In this document: piece after piece, positions 29,714 to 38,741 of the stretch
Layout: each line of letters begins with the position of its first letter
How positions within the stretch are numbered: the first letter of the stretch is position 1
From: Elainella sp. Prado103
Lineage (GTDB): Bacteria > Cyanobacteriota > Cyanobacteriia > Elainellales > Elainellaceae
Assembly: GCA_025454395.1 (NCBI GenBank)
Contig: JALOOM010000040.1
Coordinates: 1 to 64,000 of the forward strand
DNA length: 64,000 bases
Direction of reading: 5' to 3'
The notes under the pieces: model-generated
What the model was told of the DNA's origin: nothing
Database searches by the model: none
Seen by the model: only the letters and a program-made list of their open reading frames with translations
Program-made: the position numbers and the translations under genes

Positions 29714-31111
29714 ATGGTGAAGCGTTTCAAGACTCTATTCAACAATCTAGAAATCGAAAAAGAATTCGGTAACAATCGCGTTAATCAATGGGAAGGGAGT
29801 TCACTCAGTGATGTATTTTTTGCCAAAGGCGGAAGCGATGTTTGCAATGGTGGCAAAGGGGCGGATGGCATTGATGGTGGAAGTGGAGATGATACGATCG
29901 AAGGGGGGTCGGGTGATGATGAATTGTATGGCGGTGCAGGTGATGATGATATTTCAGGCGGTGCAGGCAAGGATAAGCTGTATGGAGATGCGGGGGATGA
30001 TACGTTAGATGGCGGCTCAGGTGCAGATCTGATCTCCGGAGGTGAAGGGGACGATACGGCTAACGGTGGATCCGGTAAAGATCAAGTGTATGGAGACGCT
30101 GGAGATGATAATATCAGTGGCGATTCCGGGAATGACTTTCTGGATGGTGGCGATGGCAACGATTTTGTTTCGGGGAACACGGGTGATGATCGGATGATTG
30201 GTGGCTTAGGCGATGATACGCTTGATTGGGATGATGGTGATGGTAATGATGTCATGAGCGGCGGTGAAGGACGCGATACCATTGAAGTAGATGGATCGGT
30301 GTCTGCGGGTGATAATTTTGTCTTAAACAAGGCAGTGGATGGCCGCGCCTTCTTTGAAAGAGTCGGCTTAAATGGTCAACCTGTTGGTCGATTCAACTTG
30401 TTAGTGGATACGGCTGAGGTGTTTGACATCAGTGGCGATGGTGGCAATGACACCTTAATGATCGGTGACTTGTTAGGCACTGGAGTAGAGTCTATTCAGT
30501 TTGATGGAGGTGAAGGCAATGATGTTTTAGATGGGCGTAACACTACCACCCATATCACAGCGATCGGGGGAAATGGTGATGATATCTTAACTGGAGGCAC
30601 AGGGACAATTACCCTGATTAATCCTGCTACTAATTTGCCCATCACCTTAGGTGATACCTTGACAGGTGGTGGTGGTAAGGACAAATTCCAATTTCTGGTC
30701 GATCCCTTTGCCGGAAAACCTCAAACGGCTAATCTCAACCAGCCCGATGTGATCACAGACTATGAACTCGGTGGAATCGATCAACTTGTATTTGGCAAAC
30801 AACAATTTGGTATTAGTCAGTTAAACTTCCAGAAAGGGGAGGTAACCCAACTGCAAGATGGCAATCTGCTCGTCTTGGAAGGTAAATTTAGAAATGCAGG
30901 GGAAGCCGCTCAGGCGATCGCAGCTAATAATACAATTACCGCTGAAAAAGGTCTCTTCGTTTATTACAACGAGACGCTCGGCTTCAGTCGCGTTGTCCAT
31001 TCGACTAATCTAGCAAATGGGGGTGCATTTAGTGTACAAGCCAACTTAACTAATCTGACCAGTGCCTCTTTCCAATCGCAATTTGTTGAGGCTGACTTTG
31101 CGCTCGCTTAA
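29714..31111 (+). CDS. RTX (hemolysin-type) calcium-binding repeat protein
   Basis: 465 residues. Residues about 38-190 are a long run of nonapeptide repeats of the GGxGxDxUx type (GGSGDDTIEGG, GGAGDDDISGG, GGEGDDTANGG), which bind calcium and fold into a parallel beta-roll. A second smaller group lies at about 255-300. The end carries a DVITDYELGGIDQLVFG block and an Ala-rich C-terminus, as in proteins exported by type I systems. There is no N-terminal signal peptide and no enzymatic domain is recognised. Probably a secreted or surface-layer-like protein; export route is inferred. Good ribosome site AGGAGA. A 12-bp tandem array and a hairpin follow the stop. Confidence 0.85.
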   Translation: MVKRFKTLFNNLEIEKEFGNNRVNQWEGSSLSDVFFAKGGSDVCNGGKGADGIDGGSGDDTIEGGSGDDELYGGAGDDDISGGAGKDKLYGDAGDDTLDGGSGADLISGGEGDDTANGGSGKDQVYGDAGDDNISGDSGNDFLDGGDGNDFVSGNTGDDRMIGGLGDDTLDWDDGDGNDVMSGGEGRDTIEVDGSVSAGDNFVLNKAVDGRAFFERVGLNGQPVGRFNLLVDTAEVFDISGDGGNDTLMIGDLLGTGVESIQFDGGEGNDVLDGRNTTTHITAIGGNGDDILTGGTGTITLINPATNLPITLGDTLTGGGGKDKFQFLVDPFAGKPQTANLNQPDVITDYELGGIDQLVFGKQQFGISQLNFQKGEVTQLQDGNLLVLEGKFRNAGEAAQAIAANNTITAEKGLFVYYNETLGFSRVVHSTNLANGGAFSVQANLTNLTSASFQSQFVEADFALA

Positions 31112-31122
31112 TCGCGGCAAAC

Positions 31123-31206
31123 AGGGCAACAAGTAGGGTAATAAACAGGGTAATAAACAGGGAAACAAATAGGGCAATAAATAAAGTAACGAACAGGGCA
31201 ACAAAC
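31123..31206. repeat. 12-bp tandem repeat, seven copies
   Basis: Units vary around AGGGTAATAAAC (also AGGGCAACAAGT, AGGGAAACAAAT, AGGGCAATAAAT). It starts 11 bases after the RTX stop codon. Being a multiple of three, it stays open in several frames and gives a misleading hydrophobic reading on the minus strand. Confidence 0.85.
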
Positions 31207-31243
31207 AGTAGAACAAGTGCATTCATCAGGTCAGAAATCACTT

Positions 31244-31285
31244 AAGGTCTTGTCGAATCTGGAGTTATCCTATCGGCAAGACCTT
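31244..31285 (+). terminator. likely terminator after the RTX gene
   Basis: AAGGTCTTG and CAAGACCTT form a perfect 9-bp stem with an inner CG/CG pair and a loop of about 18. Only a short T run follows. It lies between two convergent genes and could serve either. Confidence 0.5.
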
Positions 31286-31331
31286 TCTAATGAAACAAGC
31301 ATGAATTCAAATTACTGCTGCAAACTGCTCA

Positions 31332-32153
31332 TCAACTGGCACTCGGCTGCTGACTATCTTGGTTTGGAGGCATCAAATGATCACGAGTTACGTTAGAAGC
31401 CTGCTCGTTAGACTGGGTTGAGGAACGGATTGTATTGATGGATAAGGCTCCTAGATCGATCGAGGCTAATTCTCGATATTCTGGACTAATCTGTTCAATC
31501 ACCAATCGTTCGCGTCGGATTGGCACCTGAATTATCTGAGTTTCAACAACCTTTCGCACAATCACTTCGCCCATCTTATGACGTTGTTTCCGGACAATTA
31601 GGCGTTCTTCTAGCAACGGGATAATATGTTCTGATGCTGTTCCAGATGATATGTCTGAAGAAGCCACTGGAGGCAATATGTCCGCAGGTTTTGAGGGTTC
31701 TATAGGCTGCAATGTTTCCAGTGGAGCCGACGACACTTTGGGTTGTTCCGGCGAAATCCGTTCTCTCGAAACCATCCTGTGCGGGGCTTCCAAGCTCCCA
31801 GAAGCTTCAAGTGGTAGAGAAACTTCAACCGGATTCATCACTATGCTTGGAGACAAACTGGACGCATTCCCTAAATCCGATCGCACTGGTAAATTTTTTC
31901 CTTCCTCCTCTAGCCAGACTTGTCGTTTTTCCGGCAGAATCTGAAAATGGGATAAGGGTAATAAATTGCCTTGGGCAGAAGATGGATCGGAGAGGACTAA
32001 AATGTAGAGCTGGTTGAATTCATCGACCAAAACATCCACAACTTGTCCAATTGAGACCTGTGAACCGATCAAAACACTAAAGTGATGAATTCTAATATCG
32101 CCTAAAGTATGTTGATAACGTGGATCAGTAGCGGAAATCTGAGTTAATTGCAT
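31332..32153 (-). CDS. PRC-barrel-like and DUF2382 (YsnF/AvaK) domain protein, smaller member
   Basis: About 273 residues. The N-terminal 85 residues resemble a PRC-barrel (IGQVVDVLVDEFNQLYILVLSD); the middle is Pro/Ser-rich and probably flexible; the end carries a DUF2382 block, LEERLIVRKQRHKMGEVIVR then VPIRRERLVIEQ. DUF2382 proteins such as YsnF are linked to general stress in other bacteria; function here is unknown. ATG 32153 fits the conserved start; an in-frame TTG at 32183 adds ten residues. It lies downstream of a larger relative on the same strand, 309 bp apart, and converges with the RTX gene. Confidence 0.75.
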   Translation of the reverse strand: MQLTQISATDPRYQHTLGDIRIHHFSVLIGSQVSIGQVVDVLVDEFNQLYILVLSDPSSAQGNLLPLSHFQILPEKRQVWLEEEGKNLPVRSDLGNASSLSPSIVMNPVEVSLPLEASGSLEAPHRMVSRERISPEQPKVSSAPLETLQPIEPSKPADILPPVASSDISSGTASEHIIPLLEERLIVRKQRHKMGEVIVRKVVETQIIQVPIRRERLVIEQISPEYRELASIDLGALSINTIRSSTQSNEQASNVTRDHLMPPNQDSQQPSAS

Positions 32154-32398
32154 TGTCAACTTGTGGGGTCGTTCGTTTCTCAATTCACCTGCGTCTAAAC
32201 TGGTTCAGTGCTAATCTAAATTCTTGCAATTCTGGAAAGACTGGATGCCAGACCTGAGATCCAGTCCTGACATCCAGAACCCTCCTATCTCATCTCATTC
32301 GATGCTATGGGTATGGTAAGTGCTGCTCTGATCAATCGATCGAAATGAGTCAGCGATCCTTGATCAGAACATCCTAAGATTTTGCTAGATACACCGGC

Positions 32399-32447
32399 AT
32401 GTCAGATATGCTACATATATCAGGTATGCTAGCTATATCAGGCACGC
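32399..32447. repeat. 18-bp tandem repeat between the two DUF2382 genes
   Basis: ATATCAGGTATGCTAGCT and close variants occur 2.7 times. The remainder of the 32154-32462 spacer shows only short repeats of ATCCAG type and no gene. Confidence 0.75.
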
Positions 32448-32459
32448 TTTCGAAGCGTG
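32443..32459. terminator. short perfect hairpin after the larger DUF2382 gene
   Basis: CACGCTT TCG AAGCGTG is a perfect 7-bp stem directly after the stop codon of the minus-strand gene at 32463. No T run follows on that strand, so it may stabilise the 3' end without acting as an intrinsic terminator. Confidence 0.45.
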
Positions 32460-32462
32460 AAT

Positions 32463-33437
32463 CTACTCGCGAGTCAGGGGGTTACCATCCCGATCCACGT
32501 CTAGACGCTCTTTACGGATCGTTTCCTGGGCCTCTACCGTATCTTGTTCAACTTCTTTGCGTACTCTCACTTCCTCACGCACAAAGGCCTCTTTACGAAT
32601 ATCAGGAGTTTCCTCATATACATCCATCCGAACCACTTCGCCTTCCTGGAAAGCATCGGTGCCTACCACGGGAGCCGTCGATCGATCGGTGGGCTCAACC
32701 CGCTCAATCACAACCCGCTCGCGCTCAACGGGCACAGAAACCCGCTGAGTTTCAGTTTCAACATGCTTACTGACCGCGACTTCACCTGTTTTTTGACGGG
32801 TCTTACCTGCAATCAGACGCTCTTCATACAGGCGCAGATTTTGGTGATCCTGCTCTTTCATCCCATACAGATTGGGATCATAGTCATAGCGGTAGTTATC
32901 CCGATTGTAGCTACGTTGCGTTGTCTGATCGGTTAACCCAGGTGTTGTATCAAGGGAGGTTTGGCTTTCTAGAGCAGGAGATGCATTGAGTCCCGCAGTT
33001 GTAGCAGCCGAACTGGTCGCAGTCGAGCCGGTCGCAGTCGAGCCGGTCGCAGCAGAACCATACGCAGCAGAACCATACGCAGAAGGCCGGTAGACATTCC
33101 GTACACGCTCCTCATAATCATAATCGATGATAGAGTTAGGATCGTATTCGGGTAGATTCTCAACCTGTTCACGACTCAATCCGGTTGCATAAACTCGACG
33201 ATCGTTATAGTCAATCCGAGCTTGACCGATCGGCAACAATACTTTTTTGCCAAAGATCCAGGCCCCTGTGTTGATCACTAAATAGCGAAACCGGCCTTCT
33301 TCGTCAACCAGCAAGTCATCAACCGAGCCTACCTTATCCTGGTTTGAACCTGCATAAAGGCTATAGGACAAGATATCATGATCCCCAAATTGGTCGCGAT
33401 AATCTGGATAGACATCCTTAATCTTATAAAGAGCCAT
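32463..33437 (-). CDS. PRC-barrel and DUF2382 stress-type protein, larger member
   Basis: 324 residues. A PRC-barrel at about 1-100 (KVGSVDDLLVDEEGRFRYLV, then KKVLLPIGQARID) is followed by a low-complexity Ala/Thr/Ser/Tyr linker with SAAYGSAATGSTATG repeats. The DUF2382 domain covers about 205-320 (LYEERLIAGKTRQKTGEVAV, VPVERERVVIERVEP, VRKEVEQDTVEAQETIRKE). It is strongly charged and probably cytoplasmic. The linker DNA is a set of 12- to 15-bp direct repeats near 33010-33085. ATG has GAGGA about 9 bases upstream. Known relatives respond to general stress; here nothing shows regulation. Confidence 0.85.
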   Translation of the reverse strand: MALYKIKDVYPDYRDQFGDHDILSYSLYAGSNQDKVGSVDDLLVDEEGRFRYLVINTGAWIFGKKVLLPIGQARIDYNDRRVYATGLSREQVENLPEYDPNSIIDYDYEERVRNVYRPSAYGSAAYGSAATGSTATGSTATSSAATTAGLNASPALESQTSLDTTPGLTDQTTQRSYNRDNYRYDYDPNLYGMKEQDHQNLRLYEERLIAGKTRQKTGEVAVSKHVETETQRVSVPVERERVVIERVEPTDRSTAPVVGTDAFQEGEVVRMDVYEETPDIRKEAFVREEVRVRKEVEQDTVEAQETIRKERLDVDRDGNPLTRE

Positions 33438-33812
33438 TGTTTTTCCTCGTTACACGTTACAACCACTTACTCTTCAAACTCTAAATAACCTACCTGATCA
33501 AATCCTCTGTCCAGTGGACTAATTGCCGGTTTTCTTTGGATAGATTCACCGATCGAGGCTGAGCCAGTCTTGAGCTAGTTTTGAGCTAGTTTTGAGCTAG
33601 TTGTTTAACCTTGAGTTAAATTCATGCGGGTTTCTGCCAATTCACATCAGCTCACACCCATTCACAAGACCATAGCGAAATTGTTAACAAGAATGAAGAT
33701 TGTTGTTTGAATCTCTCTTTAGGCAGGTGTAGTAAACCGATCTCCTCTCTATTGTTTGACTATTACATTCAATTTGTTATTGACTTTGCAAGCCTGTAGG
33801 AGCAAGCACATC
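33438..33812. other. divergent spacer with TTGAGCTAGTTT repeat
   Basis: About 375 bp separating the larger DUF2382 gene from the membrane protein gene. A 12-bp unit TTGAGCTAGTTT occurs about 2.75 times (33570-33602). Promoters for both genes must lie here but are not identified. Confidence 0.5.
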
Positions 33813-34469
33813 ATGACCTATACAAATGAGCCGATGAATCCGGCTAATCGTGTCGTTGAACGGGTTACCCCGGTTGCAGTGGATTATCACGATCGTGTTC
33901 GCTGGGGCCCAATTATTTCAGGCTTAGTCACCGCAATTAGCACCCAGTTGGTTTTGAGCGGAATTGGTGCGGCAATTGGATTAACAACGATTGCGAATTC
34001 GGATGCTCCCCGATCGAATGCGGGTGATGTGGGTTCAGCGGTTGGCATTTGGGCCATCATCAGCCTGTTAATTGCCCTGTTCTTAGGTGGATGGATTACT
34101 GCTCGTGCCTGTGGGCCAATGAATCGCAGCACAGCTTTACTGAACGGTGCAATTCTGTGGGGAACAACCCTTGCTTTGAGTGCTTGGTTAGTTTCTAGCG
34201 GTGTTTCTGGTGCCTTTGGGATCGTTGCATCGAATGCCGGTGAGATCATCAATCAGACAGGGGGGACACCTTTACCGGCCGATGCTAGTAACCTAACTGC
34301 TCAAGAGACTCGTGATGTGGCTGGTAATGCTGCTACGGTAGGATGGTCGTTTGCACTGGGTTCTCTGTTAGGATTAGTAGCGTCCTTGATTGGTGCATCC
34401 GTTGGAGCGCGGCAACCTCGTACCGTAACAACAACTTATCCTGTTAATGAGCCTGGACAAAGGGTGTAA
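33813..34469 (+). CDS. four-helix membrane protein of unknown function
   Basis: About 218 residues. Predicted membrane segments lie at about 32-56, 70-92, 107-130 and 172-196, with Gly/Ala/Ser-rich helices (ALFLGGWITARACG, GSLLGLVASLIGASVGAR). The layout resembles small hypothetical membrane proteins often found beside PRC-barrel/DUF2382 genes; the association here supports a role in envelope stress, as inference only. ATG 33813 is preferred over a TTG at 33756, because AGGAGC lies 9 bases upstream and the conserved-looking part begins there. The N-terminus VRWGPIISGLV marks the first helix. Confidence 0.75.
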   Translation: MTYTNEPMNPANRVVERVTPVAVDYHDRVRWGPIISGLVTAISTQLVLSGIGAAIGLTTIANSDAPRSNAGDVGSAVGIWAIISLLIALFLGGWITARACGPMNRSTALLNGAILWGTTLALSAWLVSSGVSGAFGIVASNAGEIINQTGGTPLPADASNLTAQETRDVAGNAATVGWSFALGSLLGLVASLIGASVGARQPRTVTTTYPVNEPGQRV

Positions 34470-34922
34470 CTGTCTCATTATTCTTGTCTCATGATTGAAG
34501 GGTTCGAGCAATTATTCGGTTCCTCGGTGGGCTTTAAGTCATTGAAATATTTCCACAGCAATTCCCGAAATGGCTCGAATCTTGTTCCTTATCTCTTCTC
34601 CTATCTATCATTTTGTAGCCACCAAGGTTGTAGTCCCTGAGGAGAGGATTCGATAGACTGTAAATTCTGGTGAGATCTCCCTTCGCTAATATTCTGATTG
34701 CTAAGGGAGATTTTAAGTGGGATCGATCGCAGTGATGGTGCAAAGTGAGTTCATTTTCGACCTGCTAATTTCGACCTGCTAATTTCGATCGACTGATCCT
34801 TCCAAGTTCCGCCAAAATGCCGATCGCAGATCAATTGTCCTCACCTTTGGTGGTGGAGAGGAATTGATTTTTGATCGGCTATTTTGATCTGCTATTTTAA
34901 GCAACCCGCTCACTCAACTTTC
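34470..34922. other. spacer between convergent genes
   Basis: About 450 bp. It holds direct repeats of CGACCTGCTAATTT (34758-34785) and GATCGGCTATTTT/GATCTGCTATTTT (34873-34900). No gene or clear terminator is seen. Confidence 0.45.
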
Positions 34923-36149
34923 CTACCGTTGGCTATTGCGGATGGGGGTGCCACAGGGATAAGTGGCGATCGGCTGGAGCTTGGTTGCAGGTTGGCAGTT
35001 TGCGGCTTGGCGGTCTATGGGTTGTCTGTTTTGGATAGCTGGTTCCAGTTGATGCAGCTTCGCAGACAAATAATCATGACGCAGTTGATCTACCATGGCT
35101 TGCCGCCGATCGTAGAGCCGTTTGAGCGGGCGAGGAGCGCATTGATTCAGCACATAGGCCGTCATAATCGGTAGGGCAATCGTACTATCGGTATAGCAAA
35201 CGATGGTGTTAGGTAACTCTTCCGGATCGACCTTACCCCAACTGACTGCTTCGGATGGAGTTGCACCGGAGAGTCCACCTGTGTCTGGACGAGCATCGGT
35301 GATTTGGATAAAGTAGTCATGTCCGCGCTCCTCTAGCCCTAGCACTTCATGAAGTTGGGGTTGGGTTTGTAATAGGAAATTTTTAGGACTCCCGCCCCCT
35401 AAAATCAATGCTGCGCTTTTGCCTGCCAGATCAGGGTTGCCAGTTTCTCTGGCCGCATAGGCGATCGCTGCCGTTTCATTCACATCCAGAGAAGGATCGA
35501 TCACTAACTGGTAACCTTCTAAGGATAAAGCTGCCACATTCATACCGATCGAACTATCGCCAGGAGACGAAGTATAGATGGGTACACCACATTCATAAGC
35601 AGTGGAAAGTAGACATGAATGCTGAAGCCCTAACTGTTGCTCAACTTCATGGATGCATTGCCCCAATAGATAGTGAAACTCAGCAGTACCCATTCGTTTC
35701 TGGAAAGGTGCTGCTTTGAGTAATTCTCGGATAAATGCATCTGTTTCTAGTAAAACATCATATCCGAAAACAATATCATAAATGCGGATGCGACCTTCCT
35801 GACGAAGTTTAGCGTCATCAACAAAGGGATGGCTGGCGTAGAGATCTAACCCCAGTCCATAGTGCAGATCGTGATATAGATTTGCTCCAGTGCTAATGAT
35901 CCAGTCAATAAATCCCTGGCGAATGAGCGGCGAGAGAGCAGAAACCCCAAAACCGGCTGGGGTCATTGCACCTGAAAGACTTAACCCAACAGTCACGCCC
36001 TCTTGCATTACTTCACGACTCAATAGATGGCAAATCTCGCGCAGACGAGCTGAATTATAAGCAGTAAAGTAGCCATCAATTAGATCGATCACACTAATAT
36101 TATTTGTGATCGGTACAGGGGCGATTTTATGGCTCAGTGGCTTGGTCAT
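34923..36149 (-). CDS. deoxyhypusine synthase-like protein (possible homospermidine synthase)
   Basis: About 408 residues. The family is clear: [32 protein letters not shown], and the catalytic Lys region [15 protein letters not shown] followed by [20 protein letters not shown]. Deoxyhypusine synthase moves an aminobutyl group from spermidine to eIF5A, which bacteria lack. Bacterial members are therefore thought to act on free polyamines, for example to make homospermidine. The final 60 residues are low complexity and clade specific. ATG 36149 has GGAG 8 bases upstream. Another polyamine-linked gene, the binding lipoprotein at 1628-2767, lies 32 kb away; no link is shown. Confidence 0.85.
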   Translation of the reverse strand: MTKPLSHKIAPVPITNNISVIDLIDGYFTAYNSARLREICHLLSREVMQEGVTVGLSLSGAMTPAGFGVSALSPLIRQGFIDWIISTGANLYHDLHYGLGLDLYASHPFVDDAKLRQEGRIRIYDIVFGYDVLLETDAFIRELLKAAPFQKRMGTAEFHYLLGQCIHEVEQQLGLQHSCLLSTAYECGVPIYTSSPGDSSIGMNVAALSLEGYQLVIDPSLDVNETAAIAYAARETGNPDLAGKSAALILGGGSPKNFLLQTQPQLHEVLGLEERGHDYFIQITDARPDTGGLSGATPSEAVSWGKVDPEELPNTIVCYTDSTIALPIMTAYVLNQCAPRPLKRLYDRRQAMVDQLRHDYLSAKLHQLEPAIQNRQPIDRQAANCQPATKLQPIATYPCGTPIRNSQR

Positions 36150-37208
36150 GATGAGGCTCCTATGGATTGGATGAGACGAATATGATGTTGGAATTGCAAA
36201 CACTAGAACTACAAACAGTGGAACTAGGGAGATCTGAAGAGCGCTGAAATTACAAAAACTGGAATGGGATATGGGGCTGGGGTGTAGCTTGCTTCTGCGC
36301 AGCAGTGGGCAGTTTGAGCTTTGTCAGTCAATCAACTGGCAACCTGGGATTAGCAAACTTGGCTAACCAGACTGATTCGTAAGATTGGCTGGTGATTTCA
36401 TTTCTATTTCTCCCAGCAGGATGCCACCTGCTATCCAGTTCGCTGGCCAATCGGCTGAGCAAATGACTCAATCCTTCATAGCCAATCGCTTTTCATAGCT
36501 CAATTTTTCATAGCTCAATATGGCTGAGCTGAGCCGCCTTGTAGGGTAGCTACTGGGTTATACCAATTCTTTGTGAAGCTGAGCAGGACAAGGGGTTGAA
36601 GCTCCTTGTCTAGCAAGAATTTACTCTGCGCAAGCTCATATCAAATTGGTATTAGCGACTGAGTTAGCTGCTCTAACCCAGCCAATATCGAGCTGGCGAT
36701 CGTGGATAGTGCCGTCAGCTAAATCCTGCTGTTCAGTAAACTGATCGATCAAACTTGCCGGAATTTCGGTTGAACTAGAATCTGTCAATCTAACTAGATG
36801 GATCTAAATCTAACCAGATATCTGTTTGACCAATTGACCTCCAGCAATAATGCCACAGGCAATTCTTGCTCAAACCTACTAAAGCAAGCCCACTCAGATC
36901 GATCAGCTCATACTGGGCCCTTCACACCGATCGGCCCAAGAGAGTGCGGGATCTGCAAAGCGCTTACGCTGTAGTTTCATGTCCAGATACCACATGGATA
37001 ACCAAGGGTGTCCAGCCAATGAAAAATCTTTCAACGCTTTCACCTTAAAATAACGCGATAACAGTCTCAGTCTAACACCTACATCGGTGCGATCGTCCGA
37101 ATATTTGCGGAAACCCTAAGTTTTCTGGGACTGACTAAAAAACATGAACGGATCTCCGTCAAAGTTCTAGGGAGTATTACGATCAATATAGTGCGATTTG
37201 GAGGAGTT
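36150..37208. other. gene-free spacer of about 1 kb
   Basis: No credible gene. It contains direct repeats of CATAGCTCAAT(TTTT) at 36490-36522, a 97-bp element with terminal inverted repeats at 36558-36654, and the start signals of the next gene at its end. Confidence 0.5.
36558..36654. mobile_element. MITE-like element with short terminal inverted repeats
   Basis: TTATACCAATT at the left end matches the reverse complement of AATTGGTATTA at the right end in 10 of 11 positions. The 97-bp interior codes for nothing. Similar ATACCAATT-ended palindromes are frequent in cyanobacterial spacers, from memory. No target-site duplication was established, so this is a candidate only. Confidence 0.4.
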
Positions 37209-38699
37209 ATGCGTTCTTCGTGGTCTGAGCCATATCTATGGGTGCATTTAGCTGGGATCGCAGCAGTGCCTCTCTGCCTAGAGATCTGCGTGATCGGGCT
37301 AGCTGCCAGTGAAGCAAAGCTACCAACCCTGCTCGTCTGGCCGATCGTGGCAACCATTGGGTTGATCCCGATCGTCTGGATGCAGTGGCAGCGACCTTTC
37401 TGCATTTTTAGCCTCACGCCCCTTGTGCTTAAACCTGCCCAGCTCAGCGAAACTCAGCGTCGTCTACTGCGCCGGTTTAAAGCTCCGATCGGACGAGGGA
37501 TCACGATCGCGATGGCCATTGTGGCGATTAGTCTACTGATTTGGATACAACGGTGGGTTCCCTTAGCAGCCCAATTGGCCAGGGCGGTTCCGGCTGGAGC
37601 TTTCGGTGGTCTAGGACTTGCTGCGATCGGCTTTTTCCTCACGCATCTGTTTCTGCAAGTGCCTGCGAGTGTGCTGGCAGTATTGCTAACCCCCGAAGCA
37701 CAAATTCAACAAGCAGAACCCTATCCCGTGAATGCGATCAGTCGCAATTTCTCCCTAATGGGTTTGCCGGTCAAACAAATCTTACCGCCGATCACTGCCC
37801 AAGCTTCAGTTCCCAGTGCAAGCCCCAGTGCAGGTCCCAGTGCAAGTCCCAGTGCAAGTAGTGCCCCGACATCAGCACAATCTACTGCTGCCACTTCTGC
37901 GACCACTTCTGCGACCACTTCTGCGACCACTTCTCTTGCTCCGACACCTGAAGTGCCTCCTGAAGTGCCTTCTGAAGTGCCTCCTCGATCGCCCCAGTCT
38001 ACCCCGCCTGCAACAACCGTCTTGGAAGCCGAAATTTTGGAACCTGATGAGATGGAATTAGCGGGAGACGCACTTGTGCTACAAGCTGAACTGGAGCCAG
38101 AAGATTTAGCGCCAGAAGATTTAGAGTCAGGAGATTTAGCGCCAGAAGATTTGGAGTCAGAAGCTTTAGCGCCAGAAGCTAAAAATTTAACGGTTGCAGC
38201 CGCTCCAGAATCTGAACTAGAGCGACAATCCGAACTAGAGCGACAATCCGAACCAGAACGACAATCCGAACCAGACCCCCCCTCATCGCTTAGTCTACCT
38301 AATCCATTTGTGTTAGATACAGACGATCTATTAGAGCCGATCGAACCTATATCGGCACCTGATGTATCAAATCCTGCCATATCAGACCCAACAGTCACAG
38401 AATCACCGGCATCTGACTGGCTGACATCTGAATCACCTGAATCACCAGCATCTGAATCAATAACATCTGAAGCGTCAGTATCAAAACCCACCGGATCTCA
38501 TGTCAGCACAACCGTAGTCACGATCATTCCTGCTGGTTATCCATCAGCTTTGCCAAATCTGCTGGAGCAGTCCCCTGTTTCAGATTCTACGATCGATTTC
38601 CCAATCGCTTCTACCATCAACTCCTCGATCGGTCTAGCTAATGAACTCGTCGCTATTCCGCCTCAAGTTAGTACCACTGTTGTCATAATCATTCCTTAA
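37209..38699 (+). CDS. low-complexity-tail membrane protein (cyanobacterial)
   Basis: About 496 residues. The first 185 residues are conserved in kind: RSSWSEPYLWVHLAGIAAVP, then membrane segments at about 10-33, 42-62, 96-116 and 124-150. The rest is low complexity, with SAS/PSA, TTSATTSA, EVPPEVPS and LAPEDLES repeats; the DNA there consists of short tandem units (for example 15-bp copies at 37895-37935). This matches the protein type named low-complexity tail membrane protein in cyanobacterial annotation. Function is unknown. ATG 37209 is chosen because GGAGGAG lies just upstream, over GTG 37191. The repetitive tail is expected to vary in length between strains. Confidence 0.75.
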   Translation: MRSSWSEPYLWVHLAGIAAVPLCLEICVIGLAASEAKLPTLLVWPIVATIGLIPIVWMQWQRPFCIFSLTPLVLKPAQLSETQRRLLRRFKAPIGRGITIAMAIVAISLLIWIQRWVPLAAQLARAVPAGAFGGLGLAAIGFFLTHLFLQVPASVLAVLLTPEAQIQQAEPYPVNAISRNFSLMGLPVKQILPPITAQASVPSASPSAGPSASPSASSAPTSAQSTAATSATTSATTSATTSLAPTPEVPPEVPSEVPPRSPQSTPPATTVLEAEILEPDEMELAGDALVLQAELEPEDLAPEDLESGDLAPEDLESEALAPEAKNLTVAAAPESELERQSELERQSEPERQSEPDPPSSLSLPNPFVLDTDDLLEPIEPISAPDVSNPAISDPTVTESPASDWLTSESPESPASESITSEASVSKPTGSHVSTTVVTIIPAGYPSALPNLLEQSPVSDSTIDFPIASTINSSIGLANELVAIPPQVSTTVVIIIP

Positions 38700-38741
38700 A
38701 TCATTTTTGCTACTGTTGTTGGAATTTCTACTGCAATGGCA

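Noticed and set aside
29785-30684. Several minus-strand frames opposite the RTX gene
   Set aside because: Shadows of the glycine/aspartate repeat codons on the other strand.
31050-31241. Minus-strand hydrophobic frame (LFVALFVTLF-type)
   Set aside because: It is the 12-bp tandem array read in reverse and overlaps the real RTX gene.
36866-37048. 60-residue plus-strand frame in the 1-kb spacer
   Set aside because: No start signal and no recognisable content.
37721-38491. 256-residue minus-strand frame opposite the low-complexity tail
   Set aside because: A shadow of the Ser/Pro/Glu repeat codons; it has no N-terminal or family features, while the plus strand has a good start and membrane domain.
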